Notes: generated from the sequence alone by a model not told the origin. Positions 1 through 9,078 are shown, counted from the stretch's first letter. The stretch is 64,000 nucleotides of DNA from Alkalihalobacillus alcalophilus ATCC 27647 = CGMCC 1.3604 (GCF_000292245.2 NZ_ALPT02000014.1:3215-67214); one strand, 5' to 3'. Made by a program: numbers and translations.

Positions 1-7
1 CAACTAG

Positions 8-154
8 TGGAATATAGAGGATTTAGATACTTTAAGTGAGCTCGCTGCCGCCACTTTTGGAGGGTTAGATATTTTCATCCAACATCTTAACCTAAAGAAA
101 CAGGCAAAGATGTTCGAAAGGTTTGCCACCTTATTTTTAAAAGGAGCTTCATAG
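8..154 (+). pseudogene. C-terminal fragment of a possible TetR-type regulator
   Basis: An open frame of 48 codons ends with TAG at 152-154. Its last residues (FERFATLFLKGAS) look like the final helix of TetR/AcrR regulators, which usually end in a hydrophobic F-x-x-L-L-L-K-G motif. An in-frame TAG at 5-7 lies just upstream, so the frame does not run cleanly off the window edge. It may be a decayed gene, or a gene with a frameshift at the edge. The family assignment rests only on composition and the C-terminal pattern and is weak. Confidence 0.3.
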
Positions 155-191
155 ATACGGATTTAAAATCAGGGAGCCGTAATAATGAATC

Positions 192-230
192 AAAAAAAGA
201 CCAGTGTGCTCATATATAAGTGCACTGGTC
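192..230 (-). terminator. Rho-independent terminator of the small membrane protein gene
   Basis: A perfect 8-bp stem (GACCAGTG at 199-206 with CACTGGTC at 223-230) is followed on the minus strand by seven T (complement of 192-198). It sits about 55 bp downstream of the stop codon at 286. Confidence 0.75.
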
Positions 231-285
231 CATTTTAACGGCAAACTACCTCAAATGAGTTTTCTCATATTAAAGGTAAGAAGAT

Positions 286-681
286 TTATTTCGTTTCTTT
301 CTCTCCACCATCAAAGATTACGAGTAATAAAAAGAGGATAAAGGCAAAAACGAGGGCAATTCCGCCACCAATATAAAAGCCAAGAGTAAATCCTTGTGGG
401 AGGTTAAATGGGTTTAACGTATATAGCCACATACCTGACGTTAAGCCGACGGAACCGATAATCGCCATAATCGTTTGCCAATTCGCTAAGCTTTTTCTTT
501 TCGGTTGATAAACTTTGTAATAAATACTCCAAGAAAATAAAGTAAGCCAGCCTACTAATGAGACGTGTGCATGGATCGGTCTAAACGCATATGAGCCCGC
601 ACCTGACATATGGGCACCAAGGAATACCCCAATGATTCCAAAAATAGCTGAAAGTACTAATAAGATTTTTGCATGATTCAT
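286..681 (-). CDS. Small four-helix membrane protein, haem-copper oxidase subunit I-like
   Basis: 131 residues with four predicted membrane segments (about 5-25, 36-55, 68-86, 99-121). The segment PIHAHVSLVGWLTLF (about 36-50) has the HAH-x4-GW pattern seen in the cytochrome cbb3/NorB-type oxidase subunit I fold, and small proteins of this type are commonly annotated as cytochrome oxidase-like in Bacilli. It has only about a quarter of the length of a real subunit I and cannot be a complete oxidase. The start has a clear GAAGGAGGC ribosome binding site (minus strand, about 690-699). It is transcribed alone and ends at the terminator at 192-230. Function unknown; possibly haem- or metal-binding through the histidines. 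Confidence 0.7.
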   Translation of the reverse strand: MNHAKILLVLSAIFGIIGVFLGAHMSGAGSYAFRPIHAHVSLVGWLTLFSWSIYYKVYQPKRKSLANWQTIMAIIGSVGLTSGMWLYTLNPFNLPQGFTLGFYIGGGIALVFAFILFLLLVIFDGGEKETK

Positions 682-900
682 AAATTTGTTGCCTCCTTCA
701 ATTATTTAAGTGTCCGCGACAATCTTCTGCCTTCTTTTATCAAAACGCTTTAACACATAAAAGTAGATAGATTTAGTAAAAATGACAGGAGTAGTGACTT
801 TTGAGCCCTCTTCATTCTTCTTACTAAGTATACTTTATAGAAGAAATATGAACGGAAGATGAATAAAGCGTTACAACTTTTTAAATTACAGCTGATTTTT

Positions 901-2238
901 TCAAATGATAGGCAGTATAACCGTAATGCTTGTCCCTTTTCCTTGTTTGGAATGAACCTTTAGTTCACCACTGTGTAAATCAACCACCTTTTTCACAATC
1001 GCTAATCCTAAACCGGCCCCTTCAATTTCCATCGTTCTTGAAGGATCAGCCCGATAAAAACGTTCAAACATTCTTTCCTTCTCGAGCTCAGTTAACCCGA
1101 TCCCAGTGTCTTCAATGGTTAGCAATACATGATGCTCTTCCGCTTTTAACTCAATGCGAATTTCTCCTCCTTGATGGTTGTACTTAATCGCATTACTCAT
1201 TAAATTATCCCAAACACTCATACACATCGCTCGGTCCCCAGTAAATTCAACTTCTGATAAATGATATTGAAGCAAAATCTCCTTCTCCGATAATTTCCAT
1301 TGATACCCTTTTATAACCGATTTGACTTGCTCTGATAGTGAAAAATTTTCCTTATGTCGCGGTTGCTCCATTTGGTTTAACGATGATAATACGAGCAATT
1401 GACTGGTCAAACTTGATAATCTTTCCGTCTCAGAACGAATAACTTGCAAATGTTGACTCTTTTCTTCTGTCGAGAGTGCTTTATTTTCCAATAAGGAAGT
1501 ATAGCCATTTATATTAGAAAGGGGAGATTGAATATCATGTGAAATAGAGGAGATAAACTCATTTCTCATATCCTCTGCCTCAGCTAATTGTTTGGTCATA
1601 TCTTGAAAACTTGTGGCAAGCTCACCAATTTCATCCTGCCTTTTAAAATCTAACTTCACATCAAACTCACCTTTTTGTACTGCTTTAGTGGCCTGATTTA
1701 ACTTTGAAAGCGGTCTAATTAAATAGTGAGCTAATGTCATTTCCAAAATCAAACTAAAGACAATCGTAAAACCTAATAGCCATGCAAATAAGTAATGCAT
1801 TTCACTAAAATGTAATTTAATATCCGGTCTTAAAAATAAGGCATATTGCTCCCCTTCGTGTTCAACAGGCACCCCAATGCTATTTCTTAGTTCATTCGCA
1901 AAAAAACCAGTTACAAATGTTTCACTCGGAAAATGAGCAATCCCATGAAAAATCTCACCATTTAAAACAAGCTTTATTTTTGCTTCTTCCATTGTTTCAT
2001 CACGAAATGGTTGCCCAAATTGCCAAGACTGCCCTTCAAGGTTAAATAAACGTAGCTGATAACCGGTCGCTGCCAAAAAATCTAGTGATTGGTGTAATTC
2101 GCTTTGCTCACTTAGATAATCGGCCACTTCTAAAGCAATTTCAGTGTATTTCTGATCATTTTGTTCCTTTAAAAAGTGCTGATAATAAACATTTGAAAGA
2201 AAAAATGCCAACAATCCACTAATAAGCATAATGACCAA
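901..2238 (-). CDS. Sensor histidine kinase
   Basis: About 445 residues. Domains in order: N-terminal membrane helix; extracytoplasmic sensor region about 25-145; second helix about 148-172; HAMP about 173-224; HisKA with phospho-acceptor H234 in the SHDIQSP motif; HATPase with N box (WDNLMSNAIKYN), G1 (EDTGIGL) and G2 (GAGLGLAI). It phosphorylates the response regulator encoded immediately upstream. The start is uncertain: the marked TTG (2236-2238) has no ribosome binding site, and the frame stays open upstream through another 15 or so codons that extend the first hydrophobic helix but hold no ATG, GTG or TTG. AGGTGA near the end of the regulator gene suggests translational coupling. The ligand is unknown. 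Confidence 0.92.
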   Translation of the reverse strand: MVIMLISGLLAFFLSNVYYQHFLKEQNDQKYTEIALEVADYLSEQSELHQSLDFLAATGYQLRLFNLEGQSWQFGQPFRDETMEEAKIKLVLNGEIFHGIAHFPSETFVTGFFANELRNSIGVPVEHEGEQYALFLRPDIKLHFSEMHYLFAWLLGFTIVFSLILEMTLAHYLIRPLSKLNQATKAVQKGEFDVKLDFKRQDEIGELATSFQDMTKQLAEAEDMRNEFISSISHDIQSPLSNINGYTSLLENKALSTEEKSQHLQVIRSETERLSSLTSQLLVLSSLNQMEQPRHKENFSLSEQVKSVIKGYQWKLSEKEILLQYHLSEVEFTGDRAMCMSVWDNLMSNAIKYNHQGGEIRIELKAEEHHVLLTIEDTGIGLTELEKERMFERFYRADPSRTMEIEGAGLGLAIVKKVVDLHSGELKVHSKQGKGTSITVILPII

Positions 2239-2269
2239 AGTAAAAAAACAAAAGAAGAATATAAGGATC

Positions 2270-2947
2270 TCACTCTTCTATCACCTCAAGAGAATAGCCA
2301 ACTCCACGGATCGTTTTTAAAGTTATTTCGGTAGTCATTTTTGTAAAACGCTCACGCAATCTTTTAATATGTACATCAATCGTCCGTTCGTTTCCACTGA
2401 AATCATGGCCCCATACTTTTTCAATCAGCTGATCACGTGTTAAGACACGATTTTTATTGGCAGCTAGAACATATAACAGTTCAAATTCTTTCAAAGGCAA
2501 CATAAAAGTTTGACCATGAACCTCTACCTCATAGCTTACCTTATTGATTGTAACCGCACCGATTTGAATAATGAGTTCAGATTCCTGTCGGCTACGTCTA
2601 AGCAAGGCTTTTATTCTAAATAAGAGCTCCTTCAATTCAAATGGCTTTACCAAATAATCATCTGTACCTAGAGCAAAACCCTTTTCTTTATCATGAAGTT
2701 GGCTTTTGGCCGTTAGCATAATGACTGGTATGTTTTGATGATGTCGCAACTGTTTAACTAATTCATAACCATCCATTATCGGCATCATCACATCTATAAC
2801 GACTAATTGATATGTTTTCTGTTCTAAAAGGTGCAAGGCAACTTCACCGTTTTCTGCCTGTCCAGTACGGTAACCATTCTCTTCTAAGTATTGGCTCACC
2901 ATCTGGCGTAAATGCTTATCATCATCAACGATTAAAATTGATTGCAT
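2270..2947 (-). CDS. OmpR/PhoB-family response regulator
   Basis: 225 residues. Receiver domain 1-115 with acidic pocket (VDDD), phospho-acceptor D52 (VVIDVMMP), T79 and K101 (LVKPF). Winged-helix DNA-binding domain about 125-222 with the usual RTIDVHIKRLRER recognition helix and RGVGY wing. The ATG is preceded by AAAGGACGTGACTGT. It is the first gene of a two-gene operon with the histidine kinase, which begins within a few tens of bases of its stop. The target genes cannot be told from the sequence. Confidence 0.95.
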   Translation of the reverse strand: MQSILIVDDDKHLRQMVSQYLEENGYRTGQAENGEVALHLLEQKTYQLVVIDVMMPIMDGYELVKQLRHHQNIPVIMLTAKSQLHDKEKGFALGTDDYLVKPFELKELLFRIKALLRRSRQESELIIQIGAVTINKVSYEVEVHGQTFMLPLKEFELLYVLAANKNRVLTRDQLIEKVWGHDFSGNERTIDVHIKRLRERFTKMTTEITLKTIRGVGYSLEVIEE

Positions 2948-3068
2948 ACAGTCACGTCCTTTCTATATTAGTTGTTATTGTAGCTGAAATTTTAATGAAT
3001 AGACAGAGCACGCCGTTTGATTTTTTTGGGAGGCTTATGATTGCCGAAGATAACAATTCAGACCTGCT

Positions 3069-3099
3069 AAGGGAATCATTGACCTCCTATGATTCCCTT
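3069..3099. repeat. Perfect 11-bp inverted repeat
   Basis: AAGGGAATCAT (3069-3079) and ATGATTCCCTT (3089-3099) form a stem with a 9-nt loop. It has no strong T-tract, so it may be a protein-binding site or weak terminator. Function unknown. Confidence 0.5.
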
Positions 3100-3211
3100 T
3101 GTCTTCACTTCACTCCCGCTAACGCAATCATTCAGCCCCTTTGATTCCAAAAGCCACCATTCCACTTCCACAAAAGCAATCATTCTAGCTTCCTGAAGAC
3201 GATCCGCACCG

Positions 3212-3242
3212 AAAAACCCCCTCCAAACAATCTTAGAGGGGG
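3212..3242 (-). terminator. Terminator of ald
   Basis: A G/C stem (GAGGGGG 3236-3242 with CCCCCTC 3217-3223) is followed on the minus strand by five T (complement of 3212-3216). Confidence 0.8.
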
Positions 3243-3272
3243 CAAAATCTATTTTATTTTAATTTCCGCTAA

Positions 3273-4403
3273 TTAAACAGCTGCAACTTTGCTTAATGCA
3301 TCTTGTACTGTTACTAATTCGTAACCGAGGTCACGTGCTACGGCTGGGTATGTTACATCACCGTTTGCTACGTTGACACCTAATGCTAATGCTGGGTTTT
3401 CAGCAACCGCTTTTTCAACGCCTTTATTAGCAATTTGTAAAGCATAAGGAATTGTTACGTTTGTTAATCCTAATGTTGATGTACGTGGAACTGCTCCTGG
3501 CATGTTCGCAACTGCATAGTGAACAACGCCGTGCTTTTCATATGTTGGGTTATCGTGAGTTGTAATGCGATCAACTGTTTCGAAAATACCACCTTGGTCA
3601 ATCGCAACGTCAACAACAACAGAACCAGCTGACATTGATTGAATCATTTCTTCTGTTACTAATTTAGGGGCTTTTGCTCCTGGAATTAATACCGCACCAA
3701 TAACTAAATCAGATTCTTTGACAGCATCTGCAATGTTCATTGGGTTAGACATTAATGTTTTAATGCTATTACCGAATAGGTCATCTAATTGACGAAGACG
3801 ATCCGCACTTAAGTCGATCATTGTTACATCTGCACCTAGACCTACTGCGATTTTCGCTGCGTTTGTACCTACTACACCGCCACCGATAACGGTTACTTTT
3901 CCGCGTTTTACTCCTGGGATTCCAGAAAGTAAGATTCCTTTTCCGCCTTCTGGTTTCTCAAGGAATTGAGCACCAATTTGAGCAGACATACGGCCAGCCA
4001 CTTCACTCATTGGAGTTAATAATGGCAATGTACGGTTCAATTCAACTGTTTCATAAGCAATCGCAATTACGCCACTTTCAACTAAAGCTTTAGCTAGTTC
4101 TGGCTCAGCTGCAAGGTGTAAGTAAGTGAATAAAATAAGACCTTTACGGAAATATCCGTATTCAGAGCTTAATGGCTCTTTTACTTTCATAATCATTTCA
4201 GATTTTGTCCAAACATCTTTTGCTTCTGGGATGATTGTTGCTCCAGCTTCTAAATAAACGGCATCTTCAAAACCACTACCAAGTCCAGCGTTTTGTTCAA
4301 CTAATACTTCGTGCCCAGCATTTTTCAGTGATACAACACCAGCTGGAGTAATTGCTACACGGTTTTCATTATTTTTAATCTCTTTTGGAATTCCAATAAT
4401 CAT
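3273..4403 (-). CDS. ald: Alanine dehydrogenase
   Basis: NAD-dependent oxidative deamination of L-alanine to pyruvate and ammonia. 376 residues from the chosen ATG, close to B. subtilis Ald (378). With this start the known catalytic residues fall at R15, K75 and H96, and the NAD motif GGGVVG is at 174-179. An ATG three codons upstream touches the GGAGG directly, so the second ATG, 9 nt from GGAGG, is preferred. It lies downstream of a PucR regulator on the same strand, with its own promoter region that contains a perfect palindrome (4506-4523). Together with two alanine symporters it forms an alanine uptake and catabolism locus. Confidence 0.97.
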   Translation of the reverse strand: MIIGIPKEIKNNENRVAITPAGVVSLKNAGHEVLVEQNAGLGSGFEDAVYLEAGATIIPEAKDVWTKSEMIMKVKEPLSSEYGYFRKGLILFTYLHLAAEPELAKALVESGVIAIAYETVELNRTLPLLTPMSEVAGRMSAQIGAQFLEKPEGGKGILLSGIPGVKRGKVTVIGGGVVGTNAAKIAVGLGADVTMIDLSADRLRQLDDLFGNSIKTLMSNPMNIADAVKESDLVIGAVLIPGAKAPKLVTEEMIQSMSAGSVVVDVAIDQGGIFETVDRITTHDNPTYEKHGVVHYAVANMPGAVPRTSTLGLTNVTIPYALQIANKGVEKAVAENPALALGVNVANGDVTYPAVARDLGYELVTVQDALSKVAAV

Positions 4404-4493
4404 ATATGTCATCCTCCTAAAAAGGGCTTATTATTGTTACCCCCTCAGTATAGGATGATGATGTAAAAAATGCATTGTGTGAGATATTAAAAA

Positions 4494-4523
4494 TGTAAGC
4501 GTTTATTTGTGAAATTTCACAAA
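4494..4523. promoter_or_regulatory. Candidate operator region of ald: 18-bp palindrome and partial cre
   Basis: TTTGTGAAATTTCACAAA at 4506-4523 is a perfect 18-bp palindrome. Directly beside it, TGTAAGCGTTTATT (4494-4507) matches the catabolite responsive element consensus at about 12 of 14 positions. Both lie in the 135-bp gap between adeR and ald. The palindrome may bind AdeR, or may act as the end of the adeR transcript; these cannot be told apart here. Confidence 0.45.
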
Positions 4524-4538
4524 CGAATAATCGAACCC

Positions 4539-5768
4539 TTATTTTTGTTGAAGCATTTTTAAATCTAAATAAAGGCCATGTTTTTGCACGGAGTCTTTTA
4601 ATGACACTTGCGTTATCTCTTGGATCCTTTTCAGTCGATAATTGAGGGTATTAACGTGGCAATGTAGCTCTTTTGCTGCCTCATTGACATTGCTGTCCTT
4701 ATCCAAGGTCACTTCTAATGACTCTAATAAGTTGGTTTTATTTTCAGCATCATACTGTTTTAAACGTTCAATAATTGGATTAATAGGAATACGTTGAATC
4801 GCCTTTTGTTTTTTTAACAAATCGATGTACTTGAAAATGCCAAGCTCATGATAAAACTCAGCCTGCCCTAATTCTTCCTCATAAACTTGCTTTAATTGGA
4901 CAACCTTTAATGCTTCTTCATAACTACTTTTGACAAATTGATAATCATCATAAGCGTATCCACAACCTGAAATGACATCACTAATTGCAAACCGTTCCTT
5001 CACCTGAGTCTTGAATGTTTGAATAAACTCCTTCACATCCTTTAAATCTTCATGACTGGAAGGAGAAATTAAGATAATAAGTTGGTTTTCATCAAAGGTT
5101 TGGATAAGTAAATTAATCTTTTGTGTTGTTTTGGCGACATAAATGAGCTTTTTGGTTAAATCTTGATTCATTTCTGTAAATGAAAAAACGAGTACAGTGA
5201 GAGGGTTGTTTGAATGAAAGCCAATTTTCATTAATTGTTCTTTAATCAACCGATGGTCATTCGCATCACCTGTAATCATTTGCCACAAAAGCTCTTGATG
5301 GTTTTTTTCCTTCTTTTTCTTTTGAATCTTAAGCTGAAGTAGTTGGCTCTTCGCTTTGCTTGCAGCTATTTTTAAATCAGATAAGTCTTCTTTTGTTAAC
5401 GAGCGCCCCACCTCTAATACCCAAATATAACCTAAAACTTCCTTCTCTTTTCTAATCGATACAGCGACACGGTTGCCAAGGCCAATATCGTTAATTTGCG
5501 GAATAACAAGAGGCTCATCACTTTGATTTAGCTTAGGAATGACCCCCTCCTTCCAAAATTTATTAATCACTCTTTCAGGAACTCTACGTCCTATAATCGT
5601 TGAAATTCTTGCTTCATCTGTTCGATCATCGTGTGAACTATAGGCAAGAAGTTGATGGTTTGAATCCTCTAATGTAACAGGACATTTTAAACGTTCGCTA
5701 ATGACATCGACAAAGTCTTCTAGTGAATCAAAAGGTCGGTTAAAAGGATGATGTTTATACTCACTCAA
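4539..5768 (-). CDS. adeR: PucR/CdaR-family regulator, probable activator of ald
   Basis: 409 residues. An N-terminal GAF-like sensory region (about 10-130), a central GGDEF-like CdaR region, and a C-terminal PucR-type helix-turn-helix (about 350-400, HCHVNTLNYRLKRIQEI). In B. subtilis the PucR-family protein AdeR (YukF) sits beside ald and activates it in response to alanine; position and architecture here match. TTG start at 5766-5768 with AAGGGGGATTCGAAA before it. It is divergent from the first alsT, so it may control that gene too. Confidence 0.85.
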   Translation of the reverse strand: MSEYKHHPFNRPFDSLEDFVDVISERLKCPVTLEDSNHQLLAYSSHDDRTDEARISTIIGRRVPERVINKFWKEGVIPKLNQSDEPLVIPQINDIGLGNRVAVSIRKEKEVLGYIWVLEVGRSLTKEDLSDLKIAASKAKSQLLQLKIQKKKKEKNHQELLWQMITGDANDHRLIKEQLMKIGFHSNNPLTVLVFSFTEMNQDLTKKLIYVAKTTQKINLLIQTFDENQLIILISPSSHEDLKDVKEFIQTFKTQVKERFAISDVISGCGYAYDDYQFVKSSYEEALKVVQLKQVYEEELGQAEFYHELGIFKYIDLLKKQKAIQRIPINPIIERLKQYDAENKTNLLESLEVTLDKDSNVNEAAKELHCHVNTLNYRLKRIQEITQVSLKDSVQKHGLYLDLKMLQQK

Positions 5769-5941
5769 TTTCGAATCCCCCTTTTTACGGAAATTTTTTG
5801 AATTATTTATTATAAATGTAAGTAAAAATCATTTTATTCTGATAATTAAATTATAAACGAAACACATGTTACCCTAATATAGCACAGTTGAAAAAACAGA
5901 GAACAGAAAACAGAATTAAAGATTCAAGGAGTGAGTATTGC

Positions 5942-7339
5942 ATGAACATTTTAGATATACTGGATTCGATAAATGCAGTATTATGGGGTCCTCCGAGTTT
6001 AATTTTATTATTCGGAACTGGTCTATTTTTAACCTTCCTCTTGAAAGGAATTCAATTCAGCCGATTAAAATATGCGTTTAAATTAGCTTTTTCTAAAGAA
6101 GGAAATAATTCCGACTCTGGAGACGGAGACATTAGTAATTTCAAAGCCTTAATGACAACGCTTGCAGCAACGATCGGAATTGGTAATATTGCCGGCGTTG
6201 CAACCGCTGTCACACTAGGGGGACCAGGTGCGATCTTCTGGATGTGGGTCGTTGGTTTACTTGGAATGGCGACGAAATATGCCGAAGCCTTGCTGGCTAT
6301 GAAGTATCGTGTCAAAAATAGTAATGGTGAATATTCTAGTGGTCCGATGTATTACATTGAAAAAGGTCTTGGACCAAAATTTAAGTTGCTTGCCATTGCC
6401 TTTGCTTTCTTTGGTGCCTTTGCTGCTCTTGGTATTGGGAATAGTGTTCAGTCCAATTCGGTAGCCGATGTAGCGAGTAGTAGTTTCGGAGTTCCACATT
6501 GGCTAACAGGTGTCATTTTAATTATCTTTGTATCTTATCTCATTTACGGTGGTATTCAACGTATTAGTACCGTATCAGGTGTATTTATTCCGATTATGGC
6601 AATCTTCTATATGCTCGGAGCGATTTTAATTATTGTTCTTAACTACAACTTAATCATTCCATCCTTCCAATTAATTTTCCATCATGCCTTTAATCCTGTT
6701 GCAGCAACAGGTGGATTTGCTGGAATAATTGTTGCTGAAGCGATTCGAAATGGTGTAGCTCGTGGTATATTCTCGAACGAAGCTGGTCTTGGTACCGCTG
6801 CTTTAATTGCAGGTAGTGCCAAAGCTGATCACCCTGTTAAACAAGCTCTTGTGGCGATGACAGGTACATTTATCGTAACGATTGTTGTATGTACATTAAC
6901 TGGTTTGACTTTAATCATTACCGGCTATTGGGACCAAACAGGTGGTCTAATATCTGGAGTTATGCATGATCCGTCACTTGAAGCAGGTGCTTTAACAGCA
7001 GCAGCTTTCGGTTCTGCCTTAGGGGTTATTGGAGAATACATCGTCGCGCTCTCCATAATTTTGTTTGGCTCAACAACGATTGTTGGCTGGTATGTTTATG
7101 GTGAAAAATGTATCGAGTATTTAACAGGTCCAAAAGGGATCGCAGCGTATCGAATTATCTATATTGCAGCGTGTGGACTTGGTACTGTCGTCAGCCTACA
7201 AACCGTTTGGGCTTTTGCTGATATGGCCAATGCCCTAATGATGATTCCAAACCTGATTGCTCTTCTGTTATTATGGAAAGTCATTAGATCGGAAACGAAT
7301 GATTTCTTTGACAACCATTATAAATCAGCGAAATCTTAA
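5942..7339 (+). CDS. alsT: Na+:alanine (glycine) symporter, AgcS/AlsT family
   Basis: 465 residues from the ATG at 5942, which follows AAGGAGTGAGTATTGC. A TTG 18 codons upstream has no ribosome binding site and adds a charged tail absent from the second copy. About eleven membrane segments; the family signature region GNIAGVATAVTLGGPGAIFW lies about 94-113, and a second conserved stretch is GIFSNEAGLGTAALIAG. It imports alanine or glycine with sodium. It stands divergent to adeR and beside ald, so alanine is the likely substrate. It ends at a strong terminator. The next gene is a close paralogue in tandem. Confidence 0.93.
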   Translation: MNILDILDSINAVLWGPPSLILLFGTGLFLTFLLKGIQFSRLKYAFKLAFSKEGNNSDSGDGDISNFKALMTTLAATIGIGNIAGVATAVTLGGPGAIFWMWVVGLLGMATKYAEALLAMKYRVKNSNGEYSSGPMYYIEKGLGPKFKLLAIAFAFFGAFAALGIGNSVQSNSVADVASSSFGVPHWLTGVILIIFVSYLIYGGIQRISTVSGVFIPIMAIFYMLGAILIIVLNYNLIIPSFQLIFHHAFNPVAATGGFAGIIVAEAIRNGVARGIFSNEAGLGTAALIAGSAKADHPVKQALVAMTGTFIVTIVVCTLTGLTLIITGYWDQTGGLISGVMHDPSLEAGALTAAAFGSALGVIGEYIVALSIILFGSTTIVGWYVYGEKCIEYLTGPKGIAAYRIIYIAACGLGTVVSLQTVWAFADMANALMMIPNLIALLLLWKVIRSETNDFFDNHYKSAKS

Positions 7340-7355
7340 AAAAGAAACTATATTA

Positions 7356-7676
7356 AAATATTATCGACTGTGTCGTTTACACATCACTTCTCTTACGCAA
7401 AATAGATACACTAGCGTAAGAGAAGTGATTTTTTTTGTGATTAAATATCAACACTCCAAAATTTTCAGTCACTCTTTATATCTCCCCCTAGTTTTTGCTA
7501 TCCCACCACTTTTTATGACCGTTAAAACGGCATTTGCTCCTAAATTCAAATAGCCCTTCCTCAGAGTTAAATCGATACCTAAAAAAAAGAAGCGATAAAT
7601 ATTATCGGCTGTTTCGCATAATCTTCAGTTCTCTTTCGCAAAATAGAACAAACAACGTCAGAGGAGTGATTTTTTG
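7356..7676 (+). repeat. Diverged direct repeat between the two alsT genes
   Basis: 7356-7436 and 7597-7676 are recognisably the same sequence: both begin AAATATTATCG, share CGCAAAATAGA in the middle and end AG-AGTGATTTTTT. In copy 1 the unit folds into the alsT terminator. In copy 2 the stem is broken and the right end supplies the ribosome binding site (GAGGAG 7661-7666) and TTG start of the second alsT. Confidence 0.7.
7383..7436 (+). terminator. Strong terminator after the first alsT
   Basis: A perfect 16-bp stem (7383-7398 with 7414-7429) is followed by an eight-T run. Confidence 0.9.
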
Positions 7677-9068
7677 TTATTAGAGTTGTTAAACCGGATT
7701 AATTCCGTCTTATGGGGTCCACCGAGTTTAATTTTGTTATTTGGTACAGGGATATTTTTAACCTTTATCTTAAAAGGAATTCAATTTCGTCATCTCATCT
7801 ACGCATTTAAGCTCGCTTTTAGTAAGGAAGGAAATAACGAAAATTCTGGTGAAGGTGATGTAAGTAATTTTAAAACCTTAATGACGACTTTATCAGCAAC
7901 AATCGGAATCGGAAATATTGCCGGAGTTGCTACTGGGGTTACCCTTGGTGGTCCTGGTGCGATTTTTTGGATGTGGATCGTCGGTCTACTCGGGATGGCA
8001 ACCAAATATGCGGAAGCCCTACTTGCGATGAAATACCGAATTAAAAACCGTAACGGTGAGTTTTCCAGTGGACCGATGTATTATATTGAAAAAGGGATTG
8101 GTCCAAAATGGAAATGGTTAGCCATAGCCTTTGCATTATTTGGAGCTTTCGCCGCCTTAGGGATTGGCAATAGCGTTCAATCAAACTCGGTCGCGGATGT
8201 CGCTAATAATAGCTTTAATGTTCCAAATTGGGTTACAGGGATTATCCTAATTATTTTTGTTAGTATGATCATTTATGGAGGAATCCAAAGGATCAGTGCT
8301 GTTTCAAGTTTTTTTGTTCCTCTAATGGCCGTTTTTTATATGCTTGGAGCCCTTTTAATTTTAATCTTAAACTATGACCAAATTATTCCGTCATTTGGAT
8401 TAATATTCCATTATGCCTTTAATCCCGTTGCCGCAACAGGTGGTTTTATTGGGATAACGGTTGGACAAGCGATTCAAAATGGAGTAGCTCGCGGAATATT
8501 TTCTAATGAAGCAGGTCTTGGTACCGCCGCCTTGATTGCAGGTGTTGCAAAAGCCGATCACCCTGTTAAGCAAGCGTTAGTTTCCATGACCGGTACATTT
8601 ATCGTTACCATTGTCGTTTGTACACTGACTGGCTTAACCTTAATCTTAACAGGGTTTTGGGATGCCTCAGGAGGATTAATATCTGGTATTACCCATGATC
8701 CCTCTTTAGAAGCAGGTGCCTTAACTAGTGCCGCCTTTGGTTCCGTACTTGGAATTGTTGGAGAATATATCGTCTCGATTTCAATTATACTCTTTGGGGC
8801 AACAACTATCGTCGGTTGGTATGTCTATGGGGAAAAGTGCTTTGAATATCTTGTAGGCACACGCGGAATTGAGGCCTATCGAATCGTCTATATCGCTGCT
8901 TGTGGGATCGGTACAATTGCTAATCTTGGAACCGTCTGGGCATTTGCTGATATGGCCAACGCCTTAATGATGATTCCAAACTTAATCGGTCTCCTCCTCC
9001 TGTGGAAAGTCATTCGCTCTGAAACGATTGATTTTTTTACAAACCACTTTAAATTAGCTGAAAAATAA
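7674..9068 (+). CDS. Na+:alanine (glycine) symporter, second tandem copy
   Basis: 464 residues, co-linear with the preceding symporter and very similar along its whole length, including GNIAGVATGVTLGGPGAIFW and GIFSNEAGLGTAALIAG. The start is TTG at 7674, 7 nt after GAGGAG; the first residues (MLLELLNRINSVLWGPP) align with the N terminus of the first copy. A tandem gene duplication is evident. It lies behind the strong terminator of copy 1, so it probably has separate transcription. It could differ in affinity or substrate (glycine or alanine). A terminator follows at 9079-9109. Confidence 0.92.
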   Translation: MLLELLNRINSVLWGPPSLILLFGTGIFLTFILKGIQFRHLIYAFKLAFSKEGNNENSGEGDVSNFKTLMTTLSATIGIGNIAGVATGVTLGGPGAIFWMWIVGLLGMATKYAEALLAMKYRIKNRNGEFSSGPMYYIEKGIGPKWKWLAIAFALFGAFAALGIGNSVQSNSVADVANNSFNVPNWVTGIILIIFVSMIIYGGIQRISAVSSFFVPLMAVFYMLGALLILILNYDQIIPSFGLIFHYAFNPVAATGGFIGITVGQAIQNGVARGIFSNEAGLGTAALIAGVAKADHPVKQALVSMTGTFIVTIVVCTLTGLTLILTGFWDASGGLISGITHDPSLEAGALTSAAFGSVLGIVGEYIVSISIILFGATTIVGWYVYGEKCFEYLVGTRGIEAYRIVYIAACGIGTIANLGTVWAFADMANALMMIPNLIGLLLLWKVIRSETIDFFTNHFKLAEK

Positions 9069-9078
9069 CGTTCAAAAG

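Larger units (their letters stand above)
2948..3272. other. Intergenic region with one terminator and one hairpin
   Basis: 325 bp between the two divergent-facing units. It holds the ald terminator (3212-3242), an 11-bp perfect hairpin (arms 3069-3079 and 3089-3099) and a 10-bp direct repeat GCAATCATTC at 3124 and 3176. No supported gene was seen. Confidence 0.5.

Noticed and set aside
930..1187. Plus-strand 85-codon frame within the histidine kinase gene
   Set aside because: Antisense shadow of a well-supported gene; no ribosome binding site.
2812..3144. Plus-strand 110-codon frame over the regulator start and gap
   Set aside because: Mostly antisense to the response regulator and passes through a hairpin; composition not protein-like.
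6052..6499. Minus-strand frames inside alsT genes
   Set aside because: Shadows of the symporter genes; the same shadow recurs in both copies because the genes are paralogous.
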